From NCBI RefSeq assembly GCF_010974825.1, contig NZ_JAAILA010000017.1, positions 1 through 64,000 of the forward strand: DNA of 64,000 nt, read 5' to 3'. The translations under genes were made by a program, and so were the position numbers. How positions within the stretch are numbered: the first letter of the stretch is position 1; every line of letters begins with the position of its first letter. The notes under the pieces are model-generated. The model saw only the letters and a list, made by a program, of their open reading frames with translations, had not been told where the DNA came from and did no database searches. This DNA is from Aeromonas rivipollensis. Lineage in GTDB: Bacteria; Pseudomonadota; Gammaproteobacteria; Enterobacterales; Aeromonadaceae. Below, piece by piece: positions 35,364-45,700 of this stretch.

Positions 35364-35714
35364 GTGAGTCTGTATTTTATACCCAGAACATCAGCCATCA
35401 AGAACCTGGTAATCGAGCATATTGTGAAAAAGAGTGACGTCAAAAAACAGAAGATTTATGGTGCGTTGCTGGCGTTATGCCCTGCGGTGGAAGGAAATAT
35501 CCCGCCTTATGATGACTGGCCCAAGACGCGGGAAATTGCAGATGCGTGCAATGAGACCATCTATTCAGCGAGGCTCTACTTGCTGGCACTGGCAGATGAG
35601 GGGGCAGTTTATTGTTCATATCAAAACGTGAATAACTCCCTGCGCTGGTATCCTAGATTGTGCAAGGACGAACTGCCTGATATAGAGCCTGTCATTCTAA
35701 CGCCACTAGCATGA
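35364..35714 (+). CDS. PapI/FaeA-like winged-helix fimbrial regulator
   Basis: A 116-residue protein containing the FaeA/PapI-type winged helix at about residues 30-85: DWPKTREIADACNETIYSARLYLLALADEGAVYC. PapI-like proteins work with Lrp and Dam methylation to switch pilus genes on and off. It follows the RfaH-like gene by 25 bp and precedes the major pilin by 331 bp. Only one GATC lies between it and the pilin, so a pap-type two-site methylation switch is not evident. The match is at family level. Confidence 0.72.
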   Translation: MSLYFIPRTSAIKNLVIEHIVKKSDVKKQKIYGALLALCPAVEGNIPPYDDWPKTREIADACNETIYSARLYLLALADEGAVYCSYQNVNNSLRWYPRLCKDELPDIEPVILTPLA

Positions 35715-36045
35715 TCCATATATGACAGCATCCAATATGTGGATGCCGTGATGATGTCTCTACTCTCCATTATATGTTCATTCTCCCCCCGAGAGGGAGG
35801 CTTCTTGCTGGTATTGATAACCTACTGCCGTGGCGCTGATTAATGGCGCCATGGAGCAAAATAATGATTACAGTTTAATAAAACAAGATATATCAGGGAG
35901 ATATATTTTCAGGGTGACTTTTGTCAGTGACATAGACGTTTATTTACTGCTAGGTACTTGCCAGATGTATATCAATGCTCAGGATGTATTTTTCTGAGAG
36001 ATAGACTTTGGCGCTTATTAATTTACACATTCATTTGAGGTTTTT
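35715..36045 (+). other. Promoter and leader region of the fimbrial operon
   Basis: About 330 bp of AT-rich DNA without a gene. It includes an imperfect GC hairpin near 35836-35856 (ggcgctgattaatggcgcc) and a single GATC at 35713. A TTTGAGGT-type ribosome binding site immediately precedes the pilin ATG. Confidence 0.5.
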
Positions 36046-36600
36046 ATGAAAAAGTCCCTGTTGGCCATGGCCGTTGTGCTCTCCTCTGGTATGAGCCTGA
36101 ATGCATTCGCTGCCGAACCGGCGACAATCGTGACCGGTGGTACCGTTTATTTCAACGGTGAGGTTGTCAATGCGGCCTGCGCGGTGAGCTCCGACTCCCT
36201 GGATCAAACTGTTTATCTGGATCAGGTACGCACTGCCGCCTTTAACGGCGCGGCGGATGCGCCTGCAAATCAACCGGAAAATTTCGAAATCAAACTGGTT
36301 GACTGCGATACGAGTGTACAGGCCACGGCCGCAGTGTCATTCACGGGCACCACAGCCCCTGGCAAGACCTCTGTGCTGGCCAACTCGGCGGGTTCTGGTG
36401 CTGCACAAGGGGTGGGTCTGGTGCTGATGGGGCCGGACAGCGAGGTGCTGGAGATCAATACCGGTGTACCCTCCAGCAAGGTGACCCTCGTAGATGGCAC
36501 CACAGTCATACCGTTGTCGGTCGACTATATCTCCACCAGCACTGTGGTCACACCGGGCCCCGTCAGCAGCGTGGCCAATTTCAACGTGCATTACGAGTAA
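36046..36600 (+). CDS. Major fimbrial subunit (chaperone-usher, FimA-like)
   Basis: A 184-residue pilin with a signal peptide (LLAMAVVLSSGMSLNAFA). The mature protein follows the FimA pattern: VYFNGEVVNAACAVSSDS with the first conserved cysteine, a second cysteine about 38 residues later (KLVDCDTS), and a C-terminal donor-strand motif ending NFNVHYE. Being first in the operon, close to a strong ribosome binding site and followed by a stable hairpin, it is the likely shaft subunit. Lower GC than core genes. Confidence 0.9.
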   Translation: MKKSLLAMAVVLSSGMSLNAFAAEPATIVTGGTVYFNGEVVNAACAVSSDSLDQTVYLDQVRTAAFNGAADAPANQPENFEIKLVDCDTSVQATAAVSFTGTTAPGKTSVLANSAGSGAAQGVGLVLMGPDSEVLEINTGVPSSKVTLVDGTTVIPLSVDYISTSTVVTPGPVSSVANFNVHYE

Positions 36601-36611
36601 GGGAATTGGCT

Positions 36612-36636
36612 GGGTGGCTCCTTGTCGGAGCCACCC
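36612..36636 (+). terminator. Hairpin between the major pilin and downstream fimbrial genes
   Basis: Perfect 10-bp stem gggtggctcc / ggagccaccc with a 5-nt loop, 11 bp after the pilin stop and without a strong T-run. In fimbrial operons such hairpins stabilise pilin mRNA or lower downstream transcription. The following 300 bp (36637-36937) hold no other gene. Confidence 0.6.
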
Positions 36637-36937
36637 ATTCCGTTATGTCCCAACGTTAGATTGCAGGGTGTCTCGGTATCGGGGGTCAGTCGTACAGGCA
36701 CTTGCTGTCACGCAATGACACTCCTCTTTTTGTTTACCCGCGGTACTTCCGTCTTCGGAGAAGGCAATGGGGTACTGGTATCACCGGCAGCCTTCTTGAC
36801 TGATGAATGCCCATGGTCGGTTGACGGTCTGGGGTCGAGAGAGCCGGGTGCAGGAGTCGAGGCACCTTTTTGGTGAGTAGGGCTCTGCAATCTATTGGGT
36901 CATCGCCTTGTTATCGATCGTTTCGAAGGGGCCGTCG

Positions 36938-37453
36938 GTGCTAAGAGCATTGCAAGGGATGTCGCTGTCCATTCTGGTCGCCATGACGCCATTGGGTGTC
37001 GCGGCAGAGGGGGGCAAGCGAGTACGAACTGCCGGCGATGTGAACCTTGAGGGGCGCGTCGTTTATTCAACCTGTGCCATTGGCGCACCCGAAACAGCGC
37101 AGCTGATATCGTGGCAAGAGGGGCGAATCACGTCCACAGAGTGGACCGATGCCAAGTTGTTTGATATTCGGCTGAGCGAATGCACCTCTGCGGTCAGTCA
37201 GAATGTGAGTGTCCGTTTTAGCGGTGTCGAGGATGAGGGCACAGATGATGTCGGGAGATCGAATGAGGTTGAAGAGGGGGCCTGGAATTGGTCCGATGGT
37301 CGGGTGGTCATTCAGGTTGCCCATGATCCAACACTCTTGCGTTTCGTAAATGGTCCCGTATTCCGGTTCCACTCCAAATTCAAATTTTTGGTGCCCATGT
37401 CCAGTGAGTCACCGGTCAGCGTTCCAGTATATTTTTTAGTCGCCTATCCTTGA
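36938..37453 (+). CDS. Minor fimbrial subunit (FimI-like)
   Basis: A 171-residue pilin-like protein: signal peptide (MSLSILVAMTPLGVAA), a DVNLEGRVVYSTCAIG segment around the first cysteine, a second cysteine in IRLSECTSAV and a C-terminal strand ending VPVYFLVAYP. I prefer the GTG at 36938, with AAGGGG seven bases upstream, over the TTG at 36908, which lacks a site. The gene ends 9 bp before the chaperone. By position it matches FimI, a minor or anchoring subunit. Confidence 0.8.
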   Translation: MLRALQGMSLSILVAMTPLGVAAEGGKRVRTAGDVNLEGRVVYSTCAIGAPETAQLISWQEGRITSTEWTDAKLFDIRLSECTSAVSQNVSVRFSGVEDEGTDDVGRSNEVEEGAWNWSDGRVVIQVAHDPTLLRFVNGPVFRFHSKFKFLVPMSSESPVSVPVYFLVAYP

Positions 37454-37462
37454 GAGGTATTT

Positions 37463-38155
37463 ATGATAGCGCACAAAAGCATGCATTCACTTTTTATAGG
37501 GGCTGCCCTCTATTTCATCAGCACTGCCATTCATGCGGGTGGTGTGGTGCTGGGTGCCACTCGCGTTATATATCCTCAAGGCAATAAACAGGTGTCGTTG
37601 GCCGTGACCAACACCGATGAGAAGGCGCTTTTTTTGATTCAGTCCTGGTTCACGGATAGTGAGGGGAAAAAAAGCAATGACTTTGTGGTCACGCCACCAT
37701 TGTTTAAATTGATGCCGAAAAAAGAGAACACCTTAAGAATTATTTATGTGGGGGCAAATCCGCTGCCCGCCGATCGTGAAAGTGTTTATTATCTCAATGC
37801 CAAGGCCATCCCTGCTGTTTCAGAGGCGGCTCAGAATAGTAATACCCTGCAAATTGCCACCCAGAGTGTCATCAAGTTGTTTTATCGACCCCAAGGGCTG
37901 GCCGTGCCACCGATAGAGGCGCCCGCCATGCTGCGTTGCAATCTCGAGGGCAGCATGCTGACGGTTCGCAACCCGTCGCCCTATTTTGTCACCATGGTCA
38001 ATCTGCAGGTAGGAAAGACAAGAGTCGCCAACATGATGGTCCCACCATTGGCGACTGAGCGTGTCGACGTCGACAACTTGACGGGGGATGTGACATTTCA
38101 ATCAATCAATGATTACGGTTCTCAAACCAAGCCGTCCATTTGCCCTAAATCGTAA
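37463..38155 (+). CDS. Periplasmic fimbrial chaperone (PapD/FimC family)
   Basis: A 230-residue chaperone with a signal peptide ending near IHAG. The N-terminal Ig domain shows GVVLGATRVIYPQGNKQVSL, with the conserved arginine that anchors subunit C-termini, and the NTDEKALFLIQSWF strand for donor-strand complementation. The C-terminal Ig domain includes NPSPYFVTM. It folds pilins in the periplasm and delivers them to the usher. It starts 9 bp after the minor pilin and ends 3 bp before the usher. Confidence 0.93.
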   Translation: MIAHKSMHSLFIGAALYFISTAIHAGGVVLGATRVIYPQGNKQVSLAVTNTDEKALFLIQSWFTDSEGKKSNDFVVTPPLFKLMPKKENTLRIIYVGANPLPADRESVYYLNAKAIPAVSEAAQNSNTLQIATQSVIKLFYRPQGLAVPPIEAPAMLRCNLEGSMLTVRNPSPYFVTMVNLQVGKTRVANMMVPPLATERVDVDNLTGDVTFQSINDYGSQTKPSICPKS

Positions 38156-38158
38156 TGG

Positions 38159-40729
38159 ATGCAAGCCATGTCGTATTCGAAGTCACTGGCCGTATTATTG
38201 GCGGGATGGGGCCTGCTCTCTGATGCTCAGGCCGATGTCCAGTTTAATCCTGCATTCTTGTCAGGTGATCCGTCCTCGGTGGCGGATCTGGCTGCATTTG
38301 AACAAAACGAACAGCTACCGGGAACCTACCGGGTCGATATATTTCTGAACGATCAGTTTGTGGATACCAGAGATGTGGTGTTCGCCGTCAGCACATCCAA
38401 AAAGGATGGCGATGGTTTGCGGCCAGTGCTCTCCGTCGATGATCTGGTTGCCTTCGGCGTCGATGCGCAAGCGCTGTCAGAGGGGCAGCCCGCCGTGGGG
38501 GAGGAGATGGCCGGGCCTGTCGATATTCGGGCGCTGATCCCCGGTGCCGATTATGTCTTCTACTTTGAGCGTTTGCGGCTCGATGTGAGTATTCCGCAGG
38601 CTGCCATGAGTCGGCGCGTGCTGGGTGAAGTCTCGGAAGAGCTGTGGGATGAAGGTATCAACGCGCTGATGCTGAACTACATGTTCAGTGGCAGCAACAG
38701 CGTAGGCAAGGAAGATATAGGTGATGACAGCTTTGTTGCACTCAACACCGGTATCAATATGGGGGCGTGGCGGTTTAGAAATTACTCGACCTGGAACAAG
38801 GGTGATGAATCGAGCGAATTGCAGAGTGTGAGCAATCATATTACGCGGGCCATCATCCCATTGAAGAGTGAACTCGTCATAGGTGATAGCAGCACCCTGT
38901 CCGACATATTTGACAGCGTGGGTTTTCGTGGCGTGCAGCTGGCATCAGATGAACAGATGTACCCCAGCAGCTTGCAGGGATATGCACCCACGGTACATGG
39001 CATTGCGAAGAGCAATGCCAGCGTCACCATCAAGCAGAATGGCTATGTGATTTACCAGACCCATGTTCCTCCGGGTCCATTTCTGATTGAGGATCTGTTT
39101 GCGACCTCGGCCAACGGCGACCTTGATGTGGAAGTGAAGGAGAATGATGGCAGCATCAGCCATTATGTTGTGCCTTTTGCATCCATTCCAACCTTGCTCC
39201 GTGAAGGTCGGGTGAAATATGACGTGACGTTAGGGAAATATCGTTCTGGCAGCGATATGCAGGAAGAGCCTGAGTTTATTCAGGGTTCCCTCGCCATGGG
39301 GGTTCAGGAAACGGTGACGCTCTTTGGCGGAACACAATTATCGTCGGATTATTACTCCTTTGCGGTGGGGATTGGCAAAAACATGGGGGACTTCGGTGCC
39401 ATCTCGGCCGAGTTATCCTATGCAAATACGGTACTGCCGGATGAAAGCGAGACACAAGGACAATCCTTCAGCCTGCTTTATGCCAAATCACTGGTGGACC
39501 TTGGCACTGATGTGCAGCTACTGGGGGCCCATTATTCTACGCAGGGATATTACACCTTCGCCGATAGCACCTATAAATCCATGTCTGGTGATCTGGATGA
39601 CGGTAATAATGAGTCGGACGATTCTGGCCATGATGATGAGCCAGTCAGCCGCTATGACCTCAATTATGCCAAGCGCGGCAGGTTGGAGGGCAGCATATCC
39701 CAGCAGATAGGGGATGCCGAGTCGGTCTATTTGAGTGCGCGAGTGCAAAATTATTGGGAAACCGATGAAGAGGACAGATATCTGCAACTCGGTTATTCCG
39801 GTGTGTGGAAAGACATCACTTACTCACTCGCATACAGCTATAACCAGAGCGCCTTTGAACCTGAAGAAGACAAGGTCATCTCGCTGAATATTTCCCTCCC
39901 CGTCGGGCGATGGCTGGCAACCTCGGATGATTACGCCTCTGCCTACGCTGATTATGGTGTCAGCTACGATGCGGATGGACGGACGACGAACCGGATTGGG
40001 CTGAGCGGGACCGCCTTGGAAAATAAGAACCTGAATTACAGCGTTCAGCAGGGATATACCAACCAGGACGTGGGATCCAGTGGCAATGCACAGATCCAGT
40101 ATCAAGGCGCCAGAGGCGATATTGAGCTCGGATATAACTACAGCGAGGACAAGCAGCAGGTGACCTATGGCGGAACTGGCGGTGTTGTGGTGCATGCGGG
40201 CGGCGTGACCTTCAGCCAGCCACTTGGCAACACCAATATTCTGGTGGCGGCACCGGGTGCCGAGGGGGTCGAGATTGAGAACACCATAGGCACTGTCACC
40301 GACACCGATGGCTATGCCGTCATCCCTTATGCCTCTAGCTATCGCCTGAACCGCGTCGCGCTGGATGTGAATTCGTTGCAGGACGACGTGGAGGTGGATG
40401 AAGCCGTCGCCATGGTGGTGCCGACCGATGGCGCCCTGGTGCGTGCAACGCTTGAGACCAGGAAAGGGATCAGAGCGCTGTTTGCGCTGACTTTCGATGG
40501 CAACCCCGTTCCCTTTGGCGCGCGTGTTGTCAGCGAGCAGGAGGGCGTATCGGGCATTGTGAGTGAGGAGGGGGTGGTGTACCTGGCTGGTCTGGCTCCC
40601 ACAGGATCCCTGGATATCCGATGGGGTGCCGGGCAGGATCAGCGCTGCGAGGCTGATTACCTGCTGCCGGAACCGGCGAAGCAGGCACCCATCACCCGGT
40701 TAGCCATAGCCTGTCATCAGAATAAATAG
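38159..40729 (+). CDS. Outer-membrane fimbrial usher (FimD/PapC family)
   Basis: An 856-residue usher, full length. After the signal (LLAGWGLLSDAQA) comes the N-terminal chaperone-binding domain (VQFNPAFL, LPGTYRVDIFLNDQFVDTRDVVF), then the 24-strand barrel with plug (GYAPTVHGIAKSNASVTIKQNG, VPPGPFLIEDL), and the C-terminal domains (LETRKGIRALFALTFDGNPVPFGARV, RCEADYLLP). It assembles and secretes the fimbria. A second ATG at 38168 is an alternative start. Confidence 0.94.
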   Translation: MQAMSYSKSLAVLLAGWGLLSDAQADVQFNPAFLSGDPSSVADLAAFEQNEQLPGTYRVDIFLNDQFVDTRDVVFAVSTSKKDGDGLRPVLSVDDLVAFGVDAQALSEGQPAVGEEMAGPVDIRALIPGADYVFYFERLRLDVSIPQAAMSRRVLGEVSEELWDEGINALMLNYMFSGSNSVGKEDIGDDSFVALNTGINMGAWRFRNYSTWNKGDESSELQSVSNHITRAIIPLKSELVIGDSSTLSDIFDSVGFRGVQLASDEQMYPSSLQGYAPTVHGIAKSNASVTIKQNGYVIYQTHVPPGPFLIEDLFATSANGDLDVEVKENDGSISHYVVPFASIPTLLREGRVKYDVTLGKYRSGSDMQEEPEFIQGSLAMGVQETVTLFGGTQLSSDYYSFAVGIGKNMGDFGAISAELSYANTVLPDESETQGQSFSLLYAKSLVDLGTDVQLLGAHYSTQGYYTFADSTYKSMSGDLDDGNNESDDSGHDDEPVSRYDLNYAKRGRLEGSISQQIGDAESVYLSARVQNYWETDEEDRYLQLGYSGVWKDITYSLAYSYNQSAFEPEEDKVISLNISLPVGRWLATSDDYASAYADYGVSYDADGRTTNRIGLSGTALENKNLNYSVQQGYTNQDVGSSGNAQIQYQGARGDIELGYNYSEDKQQVTYGGTGGVVVHAGGVTFSQPLGNTNILVAAPGAEGVEIENTIGTVTDTDGYAVIPYASSYRLNRVALDVNSLQDDVEVDEAVAMVVPTDGALVRATLETRKGIRALFALTFDGNPVPFGARVVSEQEGVSGIVSEEGVVYLAGLAPTGSLDIRWGAGQDQRCEADYLLPEPAKQAPITRLAIACHQNK

Positions 40730-40797
40730 ACGCATCGTCAGTGTTTCTCCTGAATGCTTGATAAATATTCCTGTTATTTAAATGAAAGGTGTGAGTA

Positions 40798-41907
40798 ATG
40801 AGGGTGTGTCATTATTTTTCAGGTGACCAGTGGGCCTATATGGGTGGCAAGAGTGCATTCACCGGGTTGATACGTTTGGCCATGATTTCTGGAATATGGG
40901 GAAGCATGATGGCGAGTGTATTTCATGCATCCGCCGTCTCGGCCAAGACATATCTGGGGCCACCCAGTGGTCAAATAACCATAACGGCACCAGAGAATAA
41001 TTCCGAGGCTTATCTGGTGGCGAATGCAGGATTGACAGCCGCCAATGTCTGCCACCCAAGTGATCCCACGGTCAAAGATAGAGAGGGGAGTTTTTTCAGC
41101 TATACCGCGGCCACGGCTCATACCGTCGAATTTAATGGAAAAGTACATACCCTCATGTCAACGGGTAATCCCTATTTCGGGGTCATAGTCCCGACCAGGG
41201 ATACCTCAGCCCCAGACAGTGATGCCGTCCCCCTTGCCTGGACGTTCACGACCTGGTATCCGACCCCTAATTCAACACGAGTACCTGGCACCGATGCCAT
41301 TGATGCAAGATTTCGTTATGTCTTGTATGCCATGCCCGGTGAGTTGCCAGCAGGCAGTTATGTGATCCCGCAAATGGAGGCGTTTTTGGGTGTTGATTGC
41401 CGAGATGAGGAAGGGAGGACATATCAGGATCGCGTCGGGCAGCGGGCCTTTACTGTCAATGTCGCCGCCCGGGGGTGCGACGTGACCTCTCCGGCGCATA
41501 CCTACATCGACTTCGGCGAGCTGAGTTCCCGTGATTTCTCCGCCGTTGGCAGTACCACCAGCACTATCCCCACCATGATCAGCTTGCAGTGCGATCCCAA
41601 TGTCGAGATCCACTTCACACTCTCGGATCAGACCAACCCGAGCAACAGAACCAGCATCGTAGAGCTGACTGCCGACAGTACCGCCCGTGGGTTGGGGGTT
41701 CAAGTGGTCAATCCAGGGAGCGGCAAGTTCTATTCGCTGGGGCCCGATGACGCCAGCAACCACGGCATCAATCAAGTCTGGCTGGGGCAGAGTGGTCCCC
41801 AGGGTGGCACATTCAACTTCCCCCTCGGCTTTCGCTATATCCGGACCGGGGAGATGACGGCCGGTACGGCGACGGCCCTAGTGGGTGTCACTTTATCCTA
41901 TCAATGA
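40798..41907 (+). CDS. Putative two-domain tip adhesin of the fimbria
   Basis: A 369-residue protein, twice pilin length. An unusually long N-terminal extension precedes the signal (MISGIWGSMMASVFHASAVSA). Residues about 55-215 form a separate N-terminal domain, and residues about 220-369 resemble a pilin domain (CDVTSPAHTYIDFGEL, final strand TALVGVTLSYQ). This lectin-plus-pilin layout is that of tip adhesins such as FimH, though the receptor is unknown. It follows the usher by 68 bp and overlaps none of its neighbours. Confidence 0.75.
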   Translation: MRVCHYFSGDQWAYMGGKSAFTGLIRLAMISGIWGSMMASVFHASAVSAKTYLGPPSGQITITAPENNSEAYLVANAGLTAANVCHPSDPTVKDREGSFFSYTAATAHTVEFNGKVHTLMSTGNPYFGVIVPTRDTSAPDSDAVPLAWTFTTWYPTPNSTRVPGTDAIDARFRYVLYAMPGELPAGSYVIPQMEAFLGVDCRDEEGRTYQDRVGQRAFTVNVAARGCDVTSPAHTYIDFGELSSRDFSAVGSTTSTIPTMISLQCDPNVEIHFTLSDQTNPSNRTSIVELTADSTARGLGVQVVNPGSGKFYSLGPDDASNHGINQVWLGQSGPQGGTFNFPLGFRYIRTGEMTAGTATALVGVTLSYQ

Positions 41908-41917
41908 GGCGGACGTG

Positions 41918-42439
41918 ATGAACAGCAAGATAGCCGCGAGCATCGGCCTTGCCCTGTGCGGCGCCGTCTTCTTCGCCGGGGCGGCGGATGTGACTATTGA
42001 GGTGCGCGCTACCCTGATCCAGCCGGGTTGCGTCATCAACAACAATGCGGCCGAAATCGTGGACTTCGGCACCTTCCCGTCCAGCAGCATCAGACTGGGG
42101 GCGCCCCCCTCTCAACCTGGTTTGATCCAGACGGTTTCTATGCCCATCAGCTGTGTGGACATGGGCACAGGAGTGACGCTGAGTGTCAACGCGGCGGCCT
42201 CTGCGGAAAACCCCGCGCTGATAGAGACCGGCAAGGCGGGGCTGGGGGTGGCTCTCTCGACCCAGAGTGACGTGGCCGACAGCGGTGACTGGATAGTGCC
42301 CAATACCGGAAAACTGTCGGTGCCTCTGCTCAATGGGGAGGGGACAGTGCTCTTCTATGCGGCCCCTGTGGGTACAGGCGCCCTGCCACAACCCGGGGTG
42401 TTCAGCGCCCAGGCCGTCTTGAATGTGGAATACCCATAA
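41918..42439 (+). CDS. Minor fimbrial subunit, last gene of the fimbrial operon
   Basis: A 173-residue pilin-like protein with a signal peptide (IGLALCGAVFFAGA), first cysteine in LIQPGCVINNNAAEIVDFG, second in PISCVDMG, and C-terminal strand AQAVLNVEYP. It starts 10 bp after the adhesin stop with GAGGCGG upstream, so it is cotranscribed. It may be a tip adaptor or terminating subunit. GC is higher here than at the start of the operon. Confidence 0.82.
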   Translation: MNSKIAASIGLALCGAVFFAGAADVTIEVRATLIQPGCVINNNAAEIVDFGTFPSSSIRLGAPPSQPGLIQTVSMPISCVDMGTGVTLSVNAAASAENPALIETGKAGLGVALSTQSDVADSGDWIVPNTGKLSVPLLNGEGTVLFYAAPVGTGALPQPGVFSAQAVLNVEYP

Positions 42440-42715
42440 CCCCGGTGGCTGCCCGGATCCGGCCAGAGGAATCCTGGCGATGGCGCGCCCTCTGATGGTC
42501 TCTGTCTGACCCCATGCCCGCGTTGGCAGCCACAGCTCGCCCTGCTCGATAGCCCGGTGAATCCGGTTCTCTCGTTTTAATGTGCCCTTGTGATGACCTG
42601 ATCCCGGTGATTCTGGCTGGCCTCTGCTGGGTCGCAATAGGGCGCTTGCCCAGCCGCAAAAACGACAGGGCAGGGGGGCAAGGTATACAAGTTGAACAGC
42701 TTATTAGGACATACG

Positions 42716-45700
42716 ATGAAACAACTATTCATGTGGATATGCGCGTCCATGGCGGCCTTGTTGCTGACCGCCTGTGGCGGGGGAGATGAGGACTCGTCAT
42801 CACAGCCGGAGTCCGGGAGCGGCGCGACGGCCATAGTCTCGCTGCAGGTAACCCCGCCCCAGGGACGCATACCTGTGGCGCTGGGGCTGCAATATGTGGC
42901 GCAGGCGCTGATGAGCGATGGCAAGGTGCAGGATGTGACGGCGCTCGGCGATCTTCAGTGGCGCAGCAGCGACAGCGCCATCGCGACCATCACGAGCACA
43001 GGGCTGGCGACCGGAGTGGCGCCGGGCAAGGTCACCATCACGGCGTCAGGAGTGGGGGCCAATGGCACTCCTGTCGAGGCGAGGGCGCAGCTGGAGGTCA
43101 GCAATGCCCAGGCCATAGGGTTGCAGGTGGCGCCCCCTGCCACCCTGGTGGCGTCGGGCTTGAGCAAGCGCTTTACCGCCACCCTGCAGCTCTCCGACGG
43201 TACCACCCTGGATGTGACCCCTGAGGTGAGCTGGGCCAGCGATGATGCGGGCACCGCCACAGTCGCGCAAGGGTTGGCGACCGGGATAGGGTCGGGCGTG
43301 GCCAGCCTGAGTGCGAGCGGTCTCTTCCAGGGCAAGAGCGTCAGTAGCGCGGCGCAGCTCACGGTGAGCGACGCCACAGTCACCGCCTTGCAGGTGACCC
43401 CGGCAGCGAGCACGACGGCGATCGGCCTGGCACAGCCTCTGATCGCCACCGCTGTGCTCTCAGATGGCACCAGTCAGGTGGTGACGGACATAGTGAGCTG
43501 GAGCAGTGGTGACAGCGCCACCGCCACCGTCAGCAATGAGCAGGATCTCTGGGGGCTGGCGAAGGGGGTGAGTGCCGGCACCACGACCATCACGGCCGTT
43601 GGCACCTTCAATGGTCAGCCCATCGCTGGCTCGGCTCAGTTGAAGGTGAGCGATGCCACAGTGACAGCACTGCAGCTGACGCCCCCCAGCCTGAGGGCGC
43701 CGATAGGTTTGCCCCAGCAGTACAGCGCGACCGCCATGCTGTCTGATGGCAGCAGCCAGCCTGTGCTGGATGCCAGCTGGAGCAGCAGCGATCCCGGCAT
43801 GGCTACCATCAGTGTCACCGGCTTGGCCACGGGGGCCAACGCCGGCACCGCCACCCTCAACGCCAGCACCAGCGTCAACGGCCAGATCTTCAGCGGCAGC
43901 GCGCAACTGACAGTGACAGACGCCACAGTCACCGCCTTGCAGGTGACCCCGGCCAGGGGCTCGGTATCTATTGGCACTAGCCAGCGTTATGAAGCCACGG
44001 CACTGATGTCGGACGGCACCAGTTTGCCGATGAGCAGCAGCGCCAGCTGGGTGAGCGATCCCCTTGTTGCCATCCTCAATGGAAGCACGGCCACCGGGAC
44101 GGGGGCGGGTACGACGGACATCAGTGCCACCGCCGTCGTCAATGGCGTCACCGTCAGCAACAGCGCCTCCCTGACGGTGAGCGGTGCCGATGTGACCAGC
44201 CTGGAGGTGAGGCCTGGCATAGAGGCGGTACCTATGGGTCTGAGCAAGCCGTTCACTGTGCGTGCCTGGCTGTCGGATGGCTCCAGCCAGGAGATGACAG
44301 GCAACGGCAATATCAGCTGGAGCAGCAGCGACAGTGGCGTGGCCACAGTCGACGGCACCAGCGGATTGGCCACCGGGGTGGCGTTGGGCTCGGCCTATAT
44401 CAGCGCCGCAGGCAGTGTCAACGGCCGCTTCCTGAGCGACAGCGCCTCGTTGGCGGTGGGCGATGCCACCGTGATGGGGGTGGAGGTCACGCCGGATCCG
44501 GCTACTGTGCCAGCCGGGCTCAGCATGCAGCTCACCGCCACCGCCCAGATGTCCGACAACAGCACCCAGGACATCACCAGTTCCGCCAGCTGGGGCAGTG
44601 ACGCCGCGGGGGTCGCTACCGTCATCGGTGGCTTGACGACCGGGGTGAGCGTGGGGGAGGCCATTATCACGGCCACCGACATGGTCAGCGGCCAGTCCGG
44701 CAGCGCGGCCCTGACGGTGACCAGTGCCGTCATGACAGCGCTGGCCGTGACCCCCAAGACAGCGACCGTCTCGGTGGGGCAAGATCAGCAGTTTGATGCC
44801 ACGGCGACCCTGTCCGATGGCAGCAGCCAGGATATGACCAGCTCGGTCAGCTGGAGCAGCGGCGATCTCGCCCTCGCCTCCATCGGCAGCAACACCGGCC
44901 TGGCGACCGGGGTGGCGGTGGGCAGCAGCACCATCACGGCGATGACGCTGGATGGCTCCTCGCTTAGCGACACGGCCGAGCTGACGGTGACGGGGGCCGG
45001 TTGTGCCACGGATACTCTGGTCGATGGGGCAGGCAAGACCTGGACCTGTCCGCTGACCCAGTCGAAGGCCGATGCCGAGGGTATTGCTTACGGTATGACC
45101 TATAGCGAGAACGGCATTATCTATGCCCTGTTGAATTGGCCGCAGGCAGACGCCTACTGCACCGGCCTGGGGGATGGGTATTACCTGCCGAGCCAGAATG
45201 AGTTGCAGGGACTGTACGACGAGTTTGGTAGCCTGGAAAACCATGCGGGCTGGCCGGGCGAGAGAGCCTACTGGTCGTCGACCATGGGGACTAATGCGGG
45301 CTCCCACTATCGCTTCTATTTGGGGAATGGCACCAGCGGTGGTACGGCACACGATGCCAACAACTACGATAACGTGACCTGTGCTAAGTTGCCTCCGACA
45401 ACGGTCTCCCTGGTCGTGACGCCGGCTGATAGCTCGTTCCTGATAGGGGAAACCAAGCAGTTCACCGCCATGGCTACTCTGTCCGATGGGAGCGTCGTGG
45501 ATGCGAGTGCCAGCGTCGCCTGGAGCAGCGGCAACAGCGCCATTGCCACCATCAATGGCGACGGCCTGGCCACGGGGATTGCTGGTGGTGCCACCACCAT
45601 TGCTGCGACGATGCAGGATAGTTCAGGGGTCAGTGCCACTACGCAGCTAACCGTGTATTACCCCCTGCCAGCTTATGGTACTGGCTGTGTTATAGGCATA

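Noticed and set aside
35715-36045. pap-type Dam-methylation switch before the major pilin
   Set aside because: Only one GATC lies in the region, so the two-site pap arrangement is absent.
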